A stretch of 7,808 nt of DNA from Bacillota bacterium (GTDB taxonomy: Bacteria; Bacillota; Clostridia; Peptostreptococcales; Anaerovoracaceae): the NCBI GenBank assembly GCA_022793975.1, contig JAAWDW010000076.1, positions 1 to 7,808 of the forward strand. Reading direction: 5' to 3'. The number at the start of each line of letters is the position of its first letter. Position 1 is the first letter of the stretch. Both the position numbers and the translations under genes were made by a program. Under the pieces are notes generated by a model that was not told the origin of the DNA, ran no database searches, and saw nothing but the letters and a program-made list of their open reading frames with translations. This document shows, piece after piece, positions 1 to 7,026 of the stretch.

Positions 1-50
1 AAAAGCATCATACATAAAATAAGTGTAATCGCAAATATTCTTTTCTTCAT
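1..50 (-). CDS. N-terminus of a secreted or membrane protein (partial)
   Basis: An ATG at 50-48 opens a frame that stays open to the window edge. It encodes MKKRIFAITLILCMML: three basic residues followed by a hydrophobic run, the usual start of a signal peptide or first membrane segment. Only 16 complete codons are visible, so the product cannot be named. No strong Shine-Dalgarno site precedes this ATG, which weakens the call. A second frame, with ATGs at 81-79 and 57-55, is also open to the edge, but its product (MLTVGVSVMNYEEKN and on) looks like no typical N-terminus. The gene follows the DUF2207 gene by 129 bases. No terminator is evident between them, so it could be read through from the operon or have its own promoter. 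Confidence 0.42.
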   Translation of the reverse strand, partial: MKKRIFAITLILCMML

Positions 51-179
51 AATTCATAACCGAGACACCGACCGTTAGCATAGCGGGTCGTTCTCTTCCT
101 TTCAGTATTTTTCCTTTGTGCAATATACAGAATCTGCATATCTATTTTAACATATGACAAGGCAAAACAAAAGCTATTT

Positions 180-2132
180 CTACCAGCCGCCTCCGCCGCC
201 TCCACCGAAGCCGCCGCCGGAAAATCCGCCTCCGCCTCCAGAAAAACCACCGCCCGAACCGATGCCTCCGCCCTGATCTGCCGGCGGAACGGTAAGACTC
301 TGCGTCATTATGCTCGCACACGAGTTGAAAGTGTGCATAAATACCCAAGTATTGAATACCGGCGTACTGCCGTAAATACTTCTGCCATCGTACCAGGCAG
401 GCGGCTCAAGAGCTATACCTTCAAATTTCTCTGCCCATTTATCGGAAAGTCCGAAAACATATGCGTATGGAAGAATACCGTAAAAATATGATGGATTCTC
501 TTCCGCAAGTAACTCGATCCTATCCTTTTCCGCAAGATCTATAAACTCTTTGAAGCCGAGCAGTCTTCCGAGCATACTCGCACTGCTGCCTGTTCTTCTC
601 AGCATAACACGTGCAAACATAGCTACCGTAAAGGAGCCGAGGACTCCGATAGTAGGTGCTATTATTCTTCCGTATTTAAATGCGCATATTCCTATTGCTG
701 CCCCTGATGCTGCCGCTGCAATAAAAAAACCGAGCAAACTTGTAAACTTTGTACTTGCCGCTGAACTCGCATACTGCCTGTCGTATGCTCCTATGACTAT
801 CAGATAGCCTATAACTGCAAAAGCGGTAATGCCTACAGATATCATAGGTGAACTGAAATCATAAACCGATATACCCGAAAACAGCACAGACACAAATACC
901 GGTAGCGCTGTTAAAATACAGCTTACAAACCGTGCAAACTTTGAACTCCGCGTATATACGCGTTTTTCTTTCTGATGTGAATAATGTGCAGAGAGTTCTT
1001 TCATTGCCGCCGCATAGTAATCATAAAATTCGCCCGAAAGTTCGGAAATCTCCACTCTGTCTCCGCTCTCAAAAAGCCCGTCAAAAAGTGTGGCCGCAAA
1101 CACTTTTTCACTCCGTGGTATATCACATACTTTATTTAAATAAAACGTGCTCTCTTTTTTACCTCTGAGTCCCGAAAGTCCACCAGCTTTTTTTAAATTT
1201 TCTTCTATGGTAAGATATCCTTTATCTGCAAAATATATTACCATTGAAACAAGATCTTCTTTATTCACTATGCCGTCTATTATATATCCCGCTTCCGCAG
1301 GCGTAATACCGTCCGGCGGATAGAATTCCACAGTCCGCACCACCTCTGGGTCCCTTCCAAAAAGATACCACAGCACCGCTGCAAGAATTACCGAAAGCAG
1401 AATCACTGCATACATAATTATATTCACAAAGCTGTTATTGGCCGCTCCGACAAAATAGCCGTCAGGCAGATTTACTTGCAGCGTTATTCCCTCCGAGACC
1501 TGCAGATTTTCTTCATTTATAATGATTGTATTTCCGCTCACTTCAAAATCAGGTATATAGCTGTATCCGTACGAGCCTTTATACGCCCATACTTTTTCGC
1601 CGTCAAAGTCTTTCGGCATAGTTACAGTTACGGAAACCTTATCAATGCTCGTTTCCCAACCGTGCGGAATTACATTGTAATAGAAAAAATCCATACTGTC
1701 TATTTGGTCTTCATACATTATACAGTCGTACGTTATCCTGTATACTTGCTTTCCCGTAATATAAGAATCAGCACTTCCTATTTTAATTACCTTGTTGCCG
1801 TTTTCATTATATGTCTCGTACTCATAGCCCTCAACATTTATGTTCTTTATCTTCATACGGCGCGGTATCTCTCTCATTTCACCGTCTATTTCCATATATG
1901 CCTTACCGCGCATCGGAATGTATCTGTATATCCCGTGACCGCTGCCGAAAGCATCAATTTTTATTTCCTCCGTCACAGACACACTGTTATCCTCGTGAAT
2001 ATCAAATACGGCATTAAATTCGTCTGTCGTATAATAAGCGTACGCATACACATCCTGCACATAAACTATAAGCGCCAGTATTACAATAACCGGAGCGAAA
2101 AAATACGCTCCGGCTTTCTTAAATTTCTTCAT
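180..2132 (-). CDS. DUF2207 domain-containing membrane protein with Gly-rich tail
   Basis: A predicted membrane protein of 650 residues; the DUF2207 family has no established function. From the start used here: signal peptide or first membrane helix at about 8-29 with a possible cleavage after Val-Tyr-Ala (28-30); an outer beta-rich domain at about 35-230; a membrane helix at 238-258; a cytoplasmic segment holding the family block YPPDGITPAEAGYIIDG (271-287) and LVSMVIYFADKGYLTI (294-309); two further hydrophobic pairs at about 399-450 and 464-509; then a conserved region with FKEFIDLAEKDRIE (527-540). The last 30 residues contain 22 glycines and end in Trp, a tail common in this family. The start is uncertain. 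The ATG at 2132 lies one base after the LemA stop and gives a clean signal peptide, but has no Shine-Dalgarno site. The ATGs at 2153 (purine-rich GGAAGAGAGAG upstream) and 2171 would overlap lemA. Last gene of the operon; family assignment is firm. Confidence 0.88.
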   Translation of the reverse strand: MKKFKKAGAYFFAPVIVILALIVYVQDVYAYAYYTTDEFNAVFDIHEDNSVSVTEEIKIDAFGSGHGIYRYIPMRGKAYMEIDGEMREIPRRMKIKNINVEGYEYETYNENGNKVIKIGSADSYITGKQVYRITYDCIMYEDQIDSMDFFYYNVIPHGWETSIDKVSVTVTMPKDFDGEKVWAYKGSYGYSYIPDFEVSGNTIIINEENLQVSEGITLQVNLPDGYFVGAANNSFVNIIMYAVILLSVILAAVLWYLFGRDPEVVRTVEFYPPDGITPAEAGYIIDGIVNKEDLVSMVIYFADKGYLTIEENLKKAGGLSGLRGKKESTFYLNKVCDIPRSEKVFAATLFDGLFESGDRVEISELSGEFYDYYAAAMKELSAHYSHQKEKRVYTRSSKFARFVSCILTALPVFVSVLFSGISVYDFSSPMISVGITAFAVIGYLIVIGAYDRQYASSAASTKFTSLLGFFIAAAASGAAIGICAFKYGRIIAPTIGVLGSFTVAMFARVMLRRTGSSASMLGRLLGFKEFIDLAEKDRIELLAEENPSYFYGILPYAYVFGLSDKWAEKFEGIALEPPAWYDGRSIYGSTPVFNTWVFMHTFNSCASIMTQSLTVPPADQGGGIGSGGGFSGGGGGFSGGGFGGGGGGGW

Positions 2133-2133
2133 A

Positions 2134-2709
2134 TTAAAATTGAACTGTAACATTTTCTCTCTCTTCCGCATTGTTTATCTCAAACATAGTCTTCTTGGCA
2201 AACTTAAACATTCCGGCGATAATGCTGCTCGGAAATACCTGTGTCTTAGTGTTGTACTCACGTACAACAGCGTTGTAGTATTTTCGCGAATTCGCTATTT
2301 CACCTTCTATATTCTGAAGCTGTTGCTGCAGATTTATAAAGTTTGTGTTTGCTTTAAGATCCGGATATGCCTCCGCAACCGCAAAGAGTGTTTTAAGTGT
2401 ACCGCTCAGCGCATTTTCACCTGCAATCTTATCTTCCACAGTGGCTGCACCCTGTGCCGTATTTCTCGCCTTTATAACTTTATCAAGTGTCTCCTGTTCG
2501 TGTGCAGCATAACCTTTTACGGTATTTACAAGATTTGGTATCAGATCATATCTTTTTTTGAGATATACATCCATAGTCGCATACGCTTCATCAATCCTGT
2601 TTACCATTCTGATAAAACCGTTATACGCAGTCAGTCCGTAAATGACAATAATTACGGCAAGTGCGGCTATTATTATTGCCACCCATACCATTGCTCCTAT
2701 TCCCAGCAT
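2134..2709 (-). CDS. LemA family protein
   Basis: A 191-residue membrane-anchored protein of the LemA family. Residues 7-27 form a single hydrophobic helix near the N-terminus. The rest is a helical domain with the family's conserved stretches: RIDEAYATMDVYLKKRYDLI (38-57), PNLVNTVKGYAAHEQETL (58-75), AEAYPDLKANTNF (112-124) and the Arg/Tyr-rich end SRKYYNAVVREYNT (141-154). Length and motif order are normal. The start is well supported: AAGGAGG at 2719-2725 lies 9 bases before the ATG. The gene begins 23 bases after ung and ends one base before the likely DUF2207 start. LemA and DUF2207 genes are often adjacent in bacteria, which suggests that the two act together at the envelope; this is inference from gene order. 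The biochemical function of LemA proteins is not established. Confidence 0.93.
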   Translation of the reverse strand: MLGIGAMVWVAIIIAALAVIIVIYGLTAYNGFIRMVNRIDEAYATMDVYLKKRYDLIPNLVNTVKGYAAHEQETLDKVIKARNTAQGAATVEDKIAGENALSGTLKTLFAVAEAYPDLKANTNFINLQQQLQNIEGEIANSRKYYNAVVREYNTKTQVFPSSIIAGMFKFAKKTMFEINNAEERENVTVQF

Positions 2710-2732
2710 TTTTCTAATCCTCCTTAGTCCTT

Positions 2733-3404
2733 TTACTCGCTTATGCTCCAGTCTATCGGCGTCTCGCCCTTTTCCTCAAGATAAGCGTTGGTACGCGAAA
2801 AATATCTGCCGCCGAAAAATCCGTTATGTGCCGAAAGCGGCGACGGATGCGCACCTGTTATTATCATATGATGCGGATTTGTAATAAGCTCCTTCTTAGC
2901 TTTGGCATTTGCGCCCCAAAGTATGAATACCATCGGCTCCTGCCTCTCGTTTAAAAGTTCTATTACTCTGTCCGTAAATATCTCCCAGCCTTTTCCCTTA
3001 TGAGAATTTGCCTGACCTCTCCTTACTGTGAGCGATGTGTTGAGAAGAAGTACACCCTGCTCAGCCCATTCCGTCAGACATCCATGAGACGGCGGTTTAA
3101 TTCCGAGGTCTGCCTCAATTTCCTTAAATATATTGACAAGCGATGGTGGTTTAGGTACACCTTTTTTAACGGAAAAACAGAGTCCGTGGGCCTGACCCGG
3201 CTCATGATACGGATCCTGTCCCAGTATTACCACTTTTACTTTCGCATAAGGCGTATATTTCAGTGCGTTAAATATATCGTACATATCAGGATATATTGTA
3301 TTTGTACGGTATTCGCTTACCAGAAATTTTCTGAGTTCCTTATAATAATCCTTATCAAATTCATTTGCAAGTATATTGTCCCAATCATTTCCTATGTTTA
3401 CCAT
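2733..3404 (-). CDS. ung: Uracil-DNA glycosylase, family 1
   Basis: Cuts the N-glycosidic bond of uracil in DNA, starting base-excision repair after cytosine deamination or dUMP misincorporation. The protein has 223 residues. Visible motifs are GQDPYH at 62-67 with catalytic Asp64, the uracil-pocket Asn in LLLNTSLTV (Asn122), and HPSPLSAHNGFFG at 186-198 with the catalytic His186 and DNA-intercalating Leu190. With this start the numbering nearly matches E. coli Ung (Asp64, His187). I chose the ATG at 3404 because AGGTGA (3410-3415) sits 5 bases before it. The in-frame GTG at 3413 lies inside that ribosome binding site and would add only three residues. The gene begins 35 bases after the UPF0210 gene and ends 23 bases before lemA. 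It is complete, with all key residues present. Confidence 0.97.
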   Translation of the reverse strand: MVNIGNDWDNILANEFDKDYYKELRKFLVSEYRTNTIYPDMYDIFNALKYTPYAKVKVVILGQDPYHEPGQAHGLCFSVKKGVPKPPSLVNIFKEIEADLGIKPPSHGCLTEWAEQGVLLLNTSLTVRRGQANSHKGKGWEIFTDRVIELLNERQEPMVFILWGANAKAKKELITNPHHMIITGAHPSPLSAHNGFFGGRYFSRTNAYLEEKGETPIDWSISE

Positions 3405-3439
3405 ATGTTTCACCTGTGTTTTTGCTTACTTCTTTATTT

Positions 3440-4798
3440 TTAATTTTTTAGACTTTGAAGCGGCGCCGGTATGCGTCCTCCTCTGTTTATCATCACCGCC
3501 GGTGACTTCGTATTTATTTTCATAATAGGACCAGAGCCGAGAAGACCTCCGAATTCAAGTTCTTCACCGTCTTTAAGTCCTATAGCCGGTATCACACGCA
3601 CCGCCGTTGTCTTTGAATTTACCATTCCGATTGCCGCCTCATCTGCTATAATCGCAGAAATAGTCTCAGGTGCAGAATCACCCGGTATCACTATCATATC
3701 AAGTCCGACAGAGCACACGGCAGTCATCGCTTCAAGTTTTTCTATCGTCAGCACGCCGCTTCGAGCAGCATCTATCATACCTGCATCTTCCGTAACAGGA
3801 ATGAATGCTCCCGAAAGACCGCCGACTGCGGAAGACGCCATTACACCGCCTTTCTTTACCGCATCGTTGAGCATCGCAAGCGCCGCCGTTGTTCCCGGAC
3901 CCCCGCACTGTTCAAGCCCTATTTCCTCAAGTATATGAGCCACCGAATCTCCCACAGCCGGGGTCGGCGCCAAAGACAAATCTATGATACCAAAAGGCAC
4001 ACCGAGCGCCGCGCTCGCTTCGCTCCCGACAAGCTGTCCCATTCTGGTGATCTTAAACGCTGTTTTTTTTATGACATCGGCAACCTCTTCAAGCTTTGCA
4101 TCTTTCGGCATCTTTGCCAGCACCGCACGCACAACGCCCGGCCCCGAAACACCGACATTGAGGACACAGTCCGGTTCTCCCGGTCCGTGAAACGCCCCCG
4201 CCATAAAGGGATTATCTTCAGGGGCATTGCAAAATACTACGAGTTTAGCCGCGCCTATACACTGCCTGTCCTTCGTGAGTTGCGCCGCTTCGCGCACTGC
4301 ATGTCCCATAAGCTTTACAGCATCCATATTTATGCCCGCCTTAGTACTACCCACATTTACCGATGAGCATACGAACTCTGTCTCTGCCAGTGCTCTCGGT
4401 ATCGACTCGATAAGCTCCCTGTCTCCAGCAGAAAATCCTTTCTGCACGAGCGCAGAATATCCTCCTATAAAATTTACTCCAACAGCTTTTGCCGCTCTGT
4501 CAAGCGTCTTTGCATATTTTACGGGATCGCCTCCGCTTGCTGCAACGAGCATTGCAATAGGTGTTACCGATATTCTCTTGTTTACAATAGGTATGCCGTA
4601 TTTTTTTTCGATACTTTCACCTGTTTTTACGAGATCTTTTGCCAGTCTGTATATTTTGTTATACACCTTTTCGCACGACTTGTCGATATCGCTGTCCGCA
4701 CAGTCGAGAAGCGATATTCCCATCGTAATTGTACGCACATCAAGATTCTCATTCTGTATCATATTTATGGTTTCCATAATGTCGCTTGTATTCAGCAT
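3440..4798 (-). CDS. PFL family protein (UPF0210, DUF711)
   Basis: A complete 452-residue protein of the UPF0210/DUF711 family, called PFL-like because its fold resembles pyruvate formate-lyase. I see no glycyl-radical motif at the C-terminus, which ends in GGRIPAPLQSLKN, so formate-lyase chemistry should not be assumed. Near-invariant stretches are visible: ENLDVRTITMGISLLDC, NKRISVTPIAML, GVNFIGGYSALVQKGF, CSSVNVGSTKAGINMDAV, EDNPFMAGAFHGPGEPD, LSLAPTPAVGDSVA and PGDSAPETISAIIADEAAIG. The start has GGAGGAA (4807-4813) 8 bases upstream. It follows the ACT-domain gene by 20 bases. That pairing is conserved across many Firmicutes and other bacteria; from memory it matches SP0238/SP0239 of Streptococcus pneumoniae. 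The likely inference is a ligand-sensing ACT partner for this protein. Substrate and pathway are unknown. Confidence 0.95.
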   Translation of the reverse strand: MLNTSDIMETINMIQNENLDVRTITMGISLLDCADSDIDKSCEKVYNKIYRLAKDLVKTGESIEKKYGIPIVNKRISVTPIAMLVAASGGDPVKYAKTLDRAAKAVGVNFIGGYSALVQKGFSAGDRELIESIPRALAETEFVCSSVNVGSTKAGINMDAVKLMGHAVREAAQLTKDRQCIGAAKLVVFCNAPEDNPFMAGAFHGPGEPDCVLNVGVSGPGVVRAVLAKMPKDAKLEEVADVIKKTAFKITRMGQLVGSEASAALGVPFGIIDLSLAPTPAVGDSVAHILEEIGLEQCGGPGTTAALAMLNDAVKKGGVMASSAVGGLSGAFIPVTEDAGMIDAARSGVLTIEKLEAMTAVCSVGLDMIVIPGDSAPETISAIIADEAAIGMVNSKTTAVRVIPAIGLKDGEELEFGGLLGSGPIMKINTKSPAVMINRGGRIPAPLQSLKN

Positions 4799-4818
4799 AT
4801 CTTAAATTCCTCCGTTTC

Positions 4819-5082
4819 CTATATTCTGTGCATAGAATTAAAGATATCCTCGTGCATAACATGAATTATCATATCCGGCACATTGTCTGCAAGTCTCTTC
4901 TTGAGTTCATCAAGTTCACAGTTCATCTTGTTCACTTCAACAATCATTATCATTGCAAAATAATCCTGAAGTACACTCTGCGTTACCTCAATTACATTGG
5001 CATTGCTTTCCGCACAAGTCGCTGATACTCTTGCGAGAATACCTACCATATCCTTTCCTATTACCGTAATTACCGCTTTCAT
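4819..5082 (-). CDS. ACT domain-containing protein (UPF0237)
   Basis: An 87-residue protein that is essentially one ACT domain, a small ligand-binding fold that often senses amino acids. It starts MKAVITVIGKDMVGILARVS, the standard first strand and the Gly-rich turn leading into helix 1, continues through CAESNANVIEVTQSV and FAMIMIVEVNKM, and ends in HEDIFNSMHRI, the signature C-terminus of the UPF0237 group. Length is normal. AAAGGAGA lies 9 bases upstream of the ATG. It begins 30 bases after the radical SAM gene and is followed 20 bases later by the UPF0210 gene, its usual partner. It has no catalytic domain, so a regulatory role, perhaps binding a small ligand and controlling the UPF0210 protein, is the natural inference. 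No ligand is known to me. Confidence 0.94.
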   Translation of the reverse strand: MKAVITVIGKDMVGILARVSATCAESNANVIEVTQSVLQDYFAMIMIVEVNKMNCELDELKKRLADNVPDMIIHVMHEDIFNSMHRI

Positions 5083-5112
5083 CTCTTTATATCTCCTTTC
5101 GTCTGCTGCGAT

Positions 5113-6240
5113 TTATTTCACTTTTCCTGATTTTTTCGGCATTTTGCTTTTTAATATGTCCTTATGCCGATGTGATTGACTTGCTTCTACAACTCTGATT
5201 TCACCGTCTGCAAGTGTTTTGTCCTTTTTATATTCTATATTGAGCCACGGGTATTTGCGAGCAAACTCTTTTTTATTTACACCTTTATGACCAATAATAT
5301 TAGAAAATGTTCTGTCGTTTGCATATATCTCTATTATCGGACATATACCATCCGCAAAGTACCCGTCGCACGCTGCTTTCGGAAACAGTTCATTTATCTT
5401 TGATTCTATATATTCTCTTGCAATTGCACCCTCAACAAGCTGTCTGAATGCCGGATGATAAGAATTCCCGGCCACGGCACTTTCGCCGCTGTCGTTTATC
5501 AGCTCAGTGCTCTTAAGCCCCACTCTTATAACATTTACTCCCGCTCCCGTCAGTATCTTGTACATTTCTTTCACAGTTTCAACCATTTCTTCGTGATTTT
5601 CCGGTCTGTATATGCCGCGCTCATACATATTGTAAAGTTCCGTATCTTTAAGTATAACTGTCGGATAAAGTCTCGCTATTTCAGGATGTATCTCCGCTGC
5701 CCGCCTTGCAGACTCCACAGAAATTTCGCGTGTATCCCCCGGAAGCCCTATCATCAGCTGTATACCAAGCGTAAATCCATACTCGCGTATCATCTCGCAA
5801 GCTTTGTATACCGCATAAATGTCATGTCCGCGCTCTGAAAGCCTAAGCACCTCTTCATCAAACGACTGTACACCAAGTTCTATTACATCTACAGAATATT
5901 TTTTAAGATTGTCGAGTATTATTTTATCTATGTAATCGGGACGCGTTGAAAGATGTATTTTATCAATCCTGCCGCTGTCTTTGTAGCGTTTTGCTATTTC
6001 GAGAAATGCTGTCTGCTGATCAAGAGGTATTCCTGTGAAACTGCCGCCGAAAAAAGCGATTTCTATTTCTTCGAGACCTCTGCCTTCAAGTGTAGGCAAA
6101 TATTCTTCTATTATGTTTACAACATCTTCCGGAGTCACTTCCTCTGTACGCGCCGTTATCGCATGCTGATTGCAGAAAACACAGTTGTGCGGGCATCCGA
6201 GATGCGGTATAAACACCGGAATAATAGCGTGTTTTTTCAT
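5113..6240 (-). CDS. Radical SAM protein, Elp3-like without GNAT domain
   Basis: A 375-residue radical SAM protein. The CxxxCxxC iron-sulphur motif is Cys16, Cys20 and Cys23 in HLGCPHNCVFCNQ. The glycine-rich SAM-binding strand is FFGGSFTGIP at 63-72, and downstream barrel strands include HLSTRPDYID and VIELGVQSFD. The rest, to about 330, matches the C-terminal extension seen in Elp3 and YhcC relatives. The Elp3 acetyltransferase (GNAT) domain is absent: the protein stops after a short Lys-rich tail. Elp3 modifies tRNA wobble uridine; what these shorter bacterial relatives do is not established. The ATG shares one base with the upstream stop (TAATG), and GAGGA lies about 8 bases before it, so translation is probably coupled. 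In several clostridia I recall a similar gene lying between rnc and smc; here it is elsewhere. Confidence 0.92.
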   Translation of the reverse strand: MKKHAIIPVFIPHLGCPHNCVFCNQHAITARTEEVTPEDVVNIIEEYLPTLEGRGLEEIEIAFFGGSFTGIPLDQQTAFLEIAKRYKDSGRIDKIHLSTRPDYIDKIILDNLKKYSVDVIELGVQSFDEEVLRLSERGHDIYAVYKACEMIREYGFTLGIQLMIGLPGDTREISVESARRAAEIHPEIARLYPTVILKDTELYNMYERGIYRPENHEEMVETVKEMYKILTGAGVNVIRVGLKSTELINDSGESAVAGNSYHPAFRQLVEGAIAREYIESKINELFPKAACDGYFADGICPIIEIYANDRTFSNIIGHKGVNKKEFARKYPWLNIEYKKDKTLADGEIRVVEASQSHRHKDILKSKMPKKSGKVK

Positions 6241-6917
6241 TATAACTTTTCCTCTATTATACTGCCGATATCCGTAAGCGGATAAGCAAAAGATTTTATA
6301 TCAAGACCGCATTCTTCTATGAAACTGCGTATTTTTACATAGTCGCTGTGCGCCGTAATATCACCGTTAAATATTATTTCGTTGCCGACTCTCCCTGCAG
6401 CTCCTCCGATGAATCCGTGCGAAAATCCGTTAAGTTTTACCTGTTTCTCTGCTATAAGTAAAACCTTAATATCTGTTTTTTCAGAAACTGCACGGAAAAT
6501 CCCCTTATCTTCTGTTATTATGTGGCTGTCGTCTACGATTGCAATATTGCATTTGGTGTAGCCCTGCGCGGTATTTACTCTTATCATTGCACAGCCGTAT
6601 CTGCGCGATACATAATCCTGCGCGGCTTCAAGAAGTCTGCCGTCCGTGTATTTCAGATTATGTATGAAGTACCTGCCGCAGACCGCCGCATTATATATAA
6701 TATTTTCCGGATAACGGAATCCAAGCTTTGATTTATCACCCTTATACAGCGGTGCAGCAGGATCAGCGCCGAGTTTGCACATATATATATCAGGATGTTC
6801 CGCCACAGCATCATAAACGCAGTCGGTTTTCTCGACATCAATTACTGTATGACCGCACGATGCAAGATAGTCCGCAAGTCCCTTATCTGTTTCGCACGCA
6901 ATATATATATTACTCAC
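6240..6917 (-). CDS. DUF6873 family protein, predicted pentein (GME) fold
   Basis: A 225-residue protein that I recognise as the DUF6873 group, assigned a guanidine-modifying-enzyme (pentein) fold; no function is established. Conserved-looking stretches, counted from the GTG start, are VNTAQGYTKCNIAIVDD (about 114-130), IITEDKGI (133-140), GFSHGFIGGAAG (164-175), FNGDITAH (183-190) and PLTDIGSI (213-220). There is no signal peptide or membrane segment, so it is probably cytoplasmic. Active penteins usually carry a catalytic Cys close to the C-terminus; here the last Cys is Cys203 and the block PLTDIGSI has none, so activity is unclear. I use GTG at 6917 because AAAGGAGG (6928-6935) precedes it and because the upstream in-frame ATG at 7007 lies inside the promoter. 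First gene of the operon; its stop overlaps the next start. Confidence 0.8.
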   Translation of the reverse strand: MSNIYIACETDKGLADYLASCGHTVIDVEKTDCVYDAVAEHPDIYMCKLGADPAAPLYKGDKSKLGFRYPENIIYNAAVCGRYFIHNLKYTDGRLLEAAQDYVSRRYGCAMIRVNTAQGYTKCNIAIVDDSHIITEDKGIFRAVSEKTDIKVLLIAEKQVKLNGFSHGFIGGAAGRVGNEIIFNGDITAHSDYVKIRSFIEECGLDIKSFAYPLTDIGSIIEEKL

Positions 6918-6927
6918 TCCTGCTGTA

Positions 6928-6935
6928 CCTCCTTT
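6928..6935 (-). promoter_or_regulatory. Ribosome binding site fixing the GTG start of the DUF6873 gene
   Basis: Minus-strand AAAGGAGG is a near-perfect Shine-Dalgarno sequence. It lies 10 bases before the GTG at 6917-6915, the only start codon within reach. It falls inside the longer open frame that begins at 7007, which shows that the longer frame is not the real gene. Confidence 0.75.
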
Positions 6936-6997
6936 ATGCCGGCCGCACAAAAAATATTCAGTAAAACAGCCTCTGCGTAAAGCAGTCTTATTTATAT

Positions 6998-7026
6998 ATA
7001 ATACCATATTTCAAAGCAAAAGCCAA
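6998..7026 (-). promoter_or_regulatory. Sigma-A type promoter of the seven-gene operon
   Basis: The minus strand shows TTGGCT (7021-7026), a spacer of exactly 17 bases, then TATTAT (6998-7003). TG stands one base ahead of the -10 hexamer (TGGTATTAT), an extended -10. Four of six bases match the -35 consensus and five of six the -10. Transcription would start near 6991, leaving an untranslated leader of about 74 bases before the GTG at 6917. The leader holds one small hairpin (CTGC/GCAG, 6973-6985) and nothing I recognise as a riboswitch. Confidence 0.65.

Noticed and set aside
1476..2150. Plus-strand frame of 224 codons
   Set aside because: It is fully antisense to the DUF2207 gene, its product is rich in Tyr, Ile, Arg and His with no recognisable domain, and the minus-strand gene is clearly real.
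2140..2727. Plus-strand frame of 195 codons covering all of lemA
   Set aside because: A shadow of lemA on the opposite strand; the product is Cys/Tyr/Ile-rich and fits no family, while the LemA motifs are unmistakable.
3440..4798. Reading the PFL-family protein as a pyruvate formate-lyase
   Set aside because: No C-terminal glycyl-radical motif and no activating-enzyme gene beside it; the radical SAM protein upstream is Elp3-like, not PflA-like.
3471..4805. Several plus-strand frames over the UPF0210 gene
   Set aside because: Their Ser/Ala/Pro/Ile-rich products mirror the codon use of the minus-strand gene; no start signals or domains.
6653..6841. Minus-strand frame of 62 codons inside the DUF6873 gene
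   Set aside because: It overlaps a better-supported gene in another frame, with no ribosome binding site or family match.
6900..6911. Short TA-repeat run, also at about 6780-6788
   Set aside because: Both lie inside the DUF6873 reading frame and encode ordinary Ile/Tyr codons; too short to be a meaningful repeat.
6918..7007. N-terminal extension of the DUF6873 protein from ATG 7007
   Set aside because: It contains the -10 region and the AAAGGAGG ribosome binding site of the real gene.
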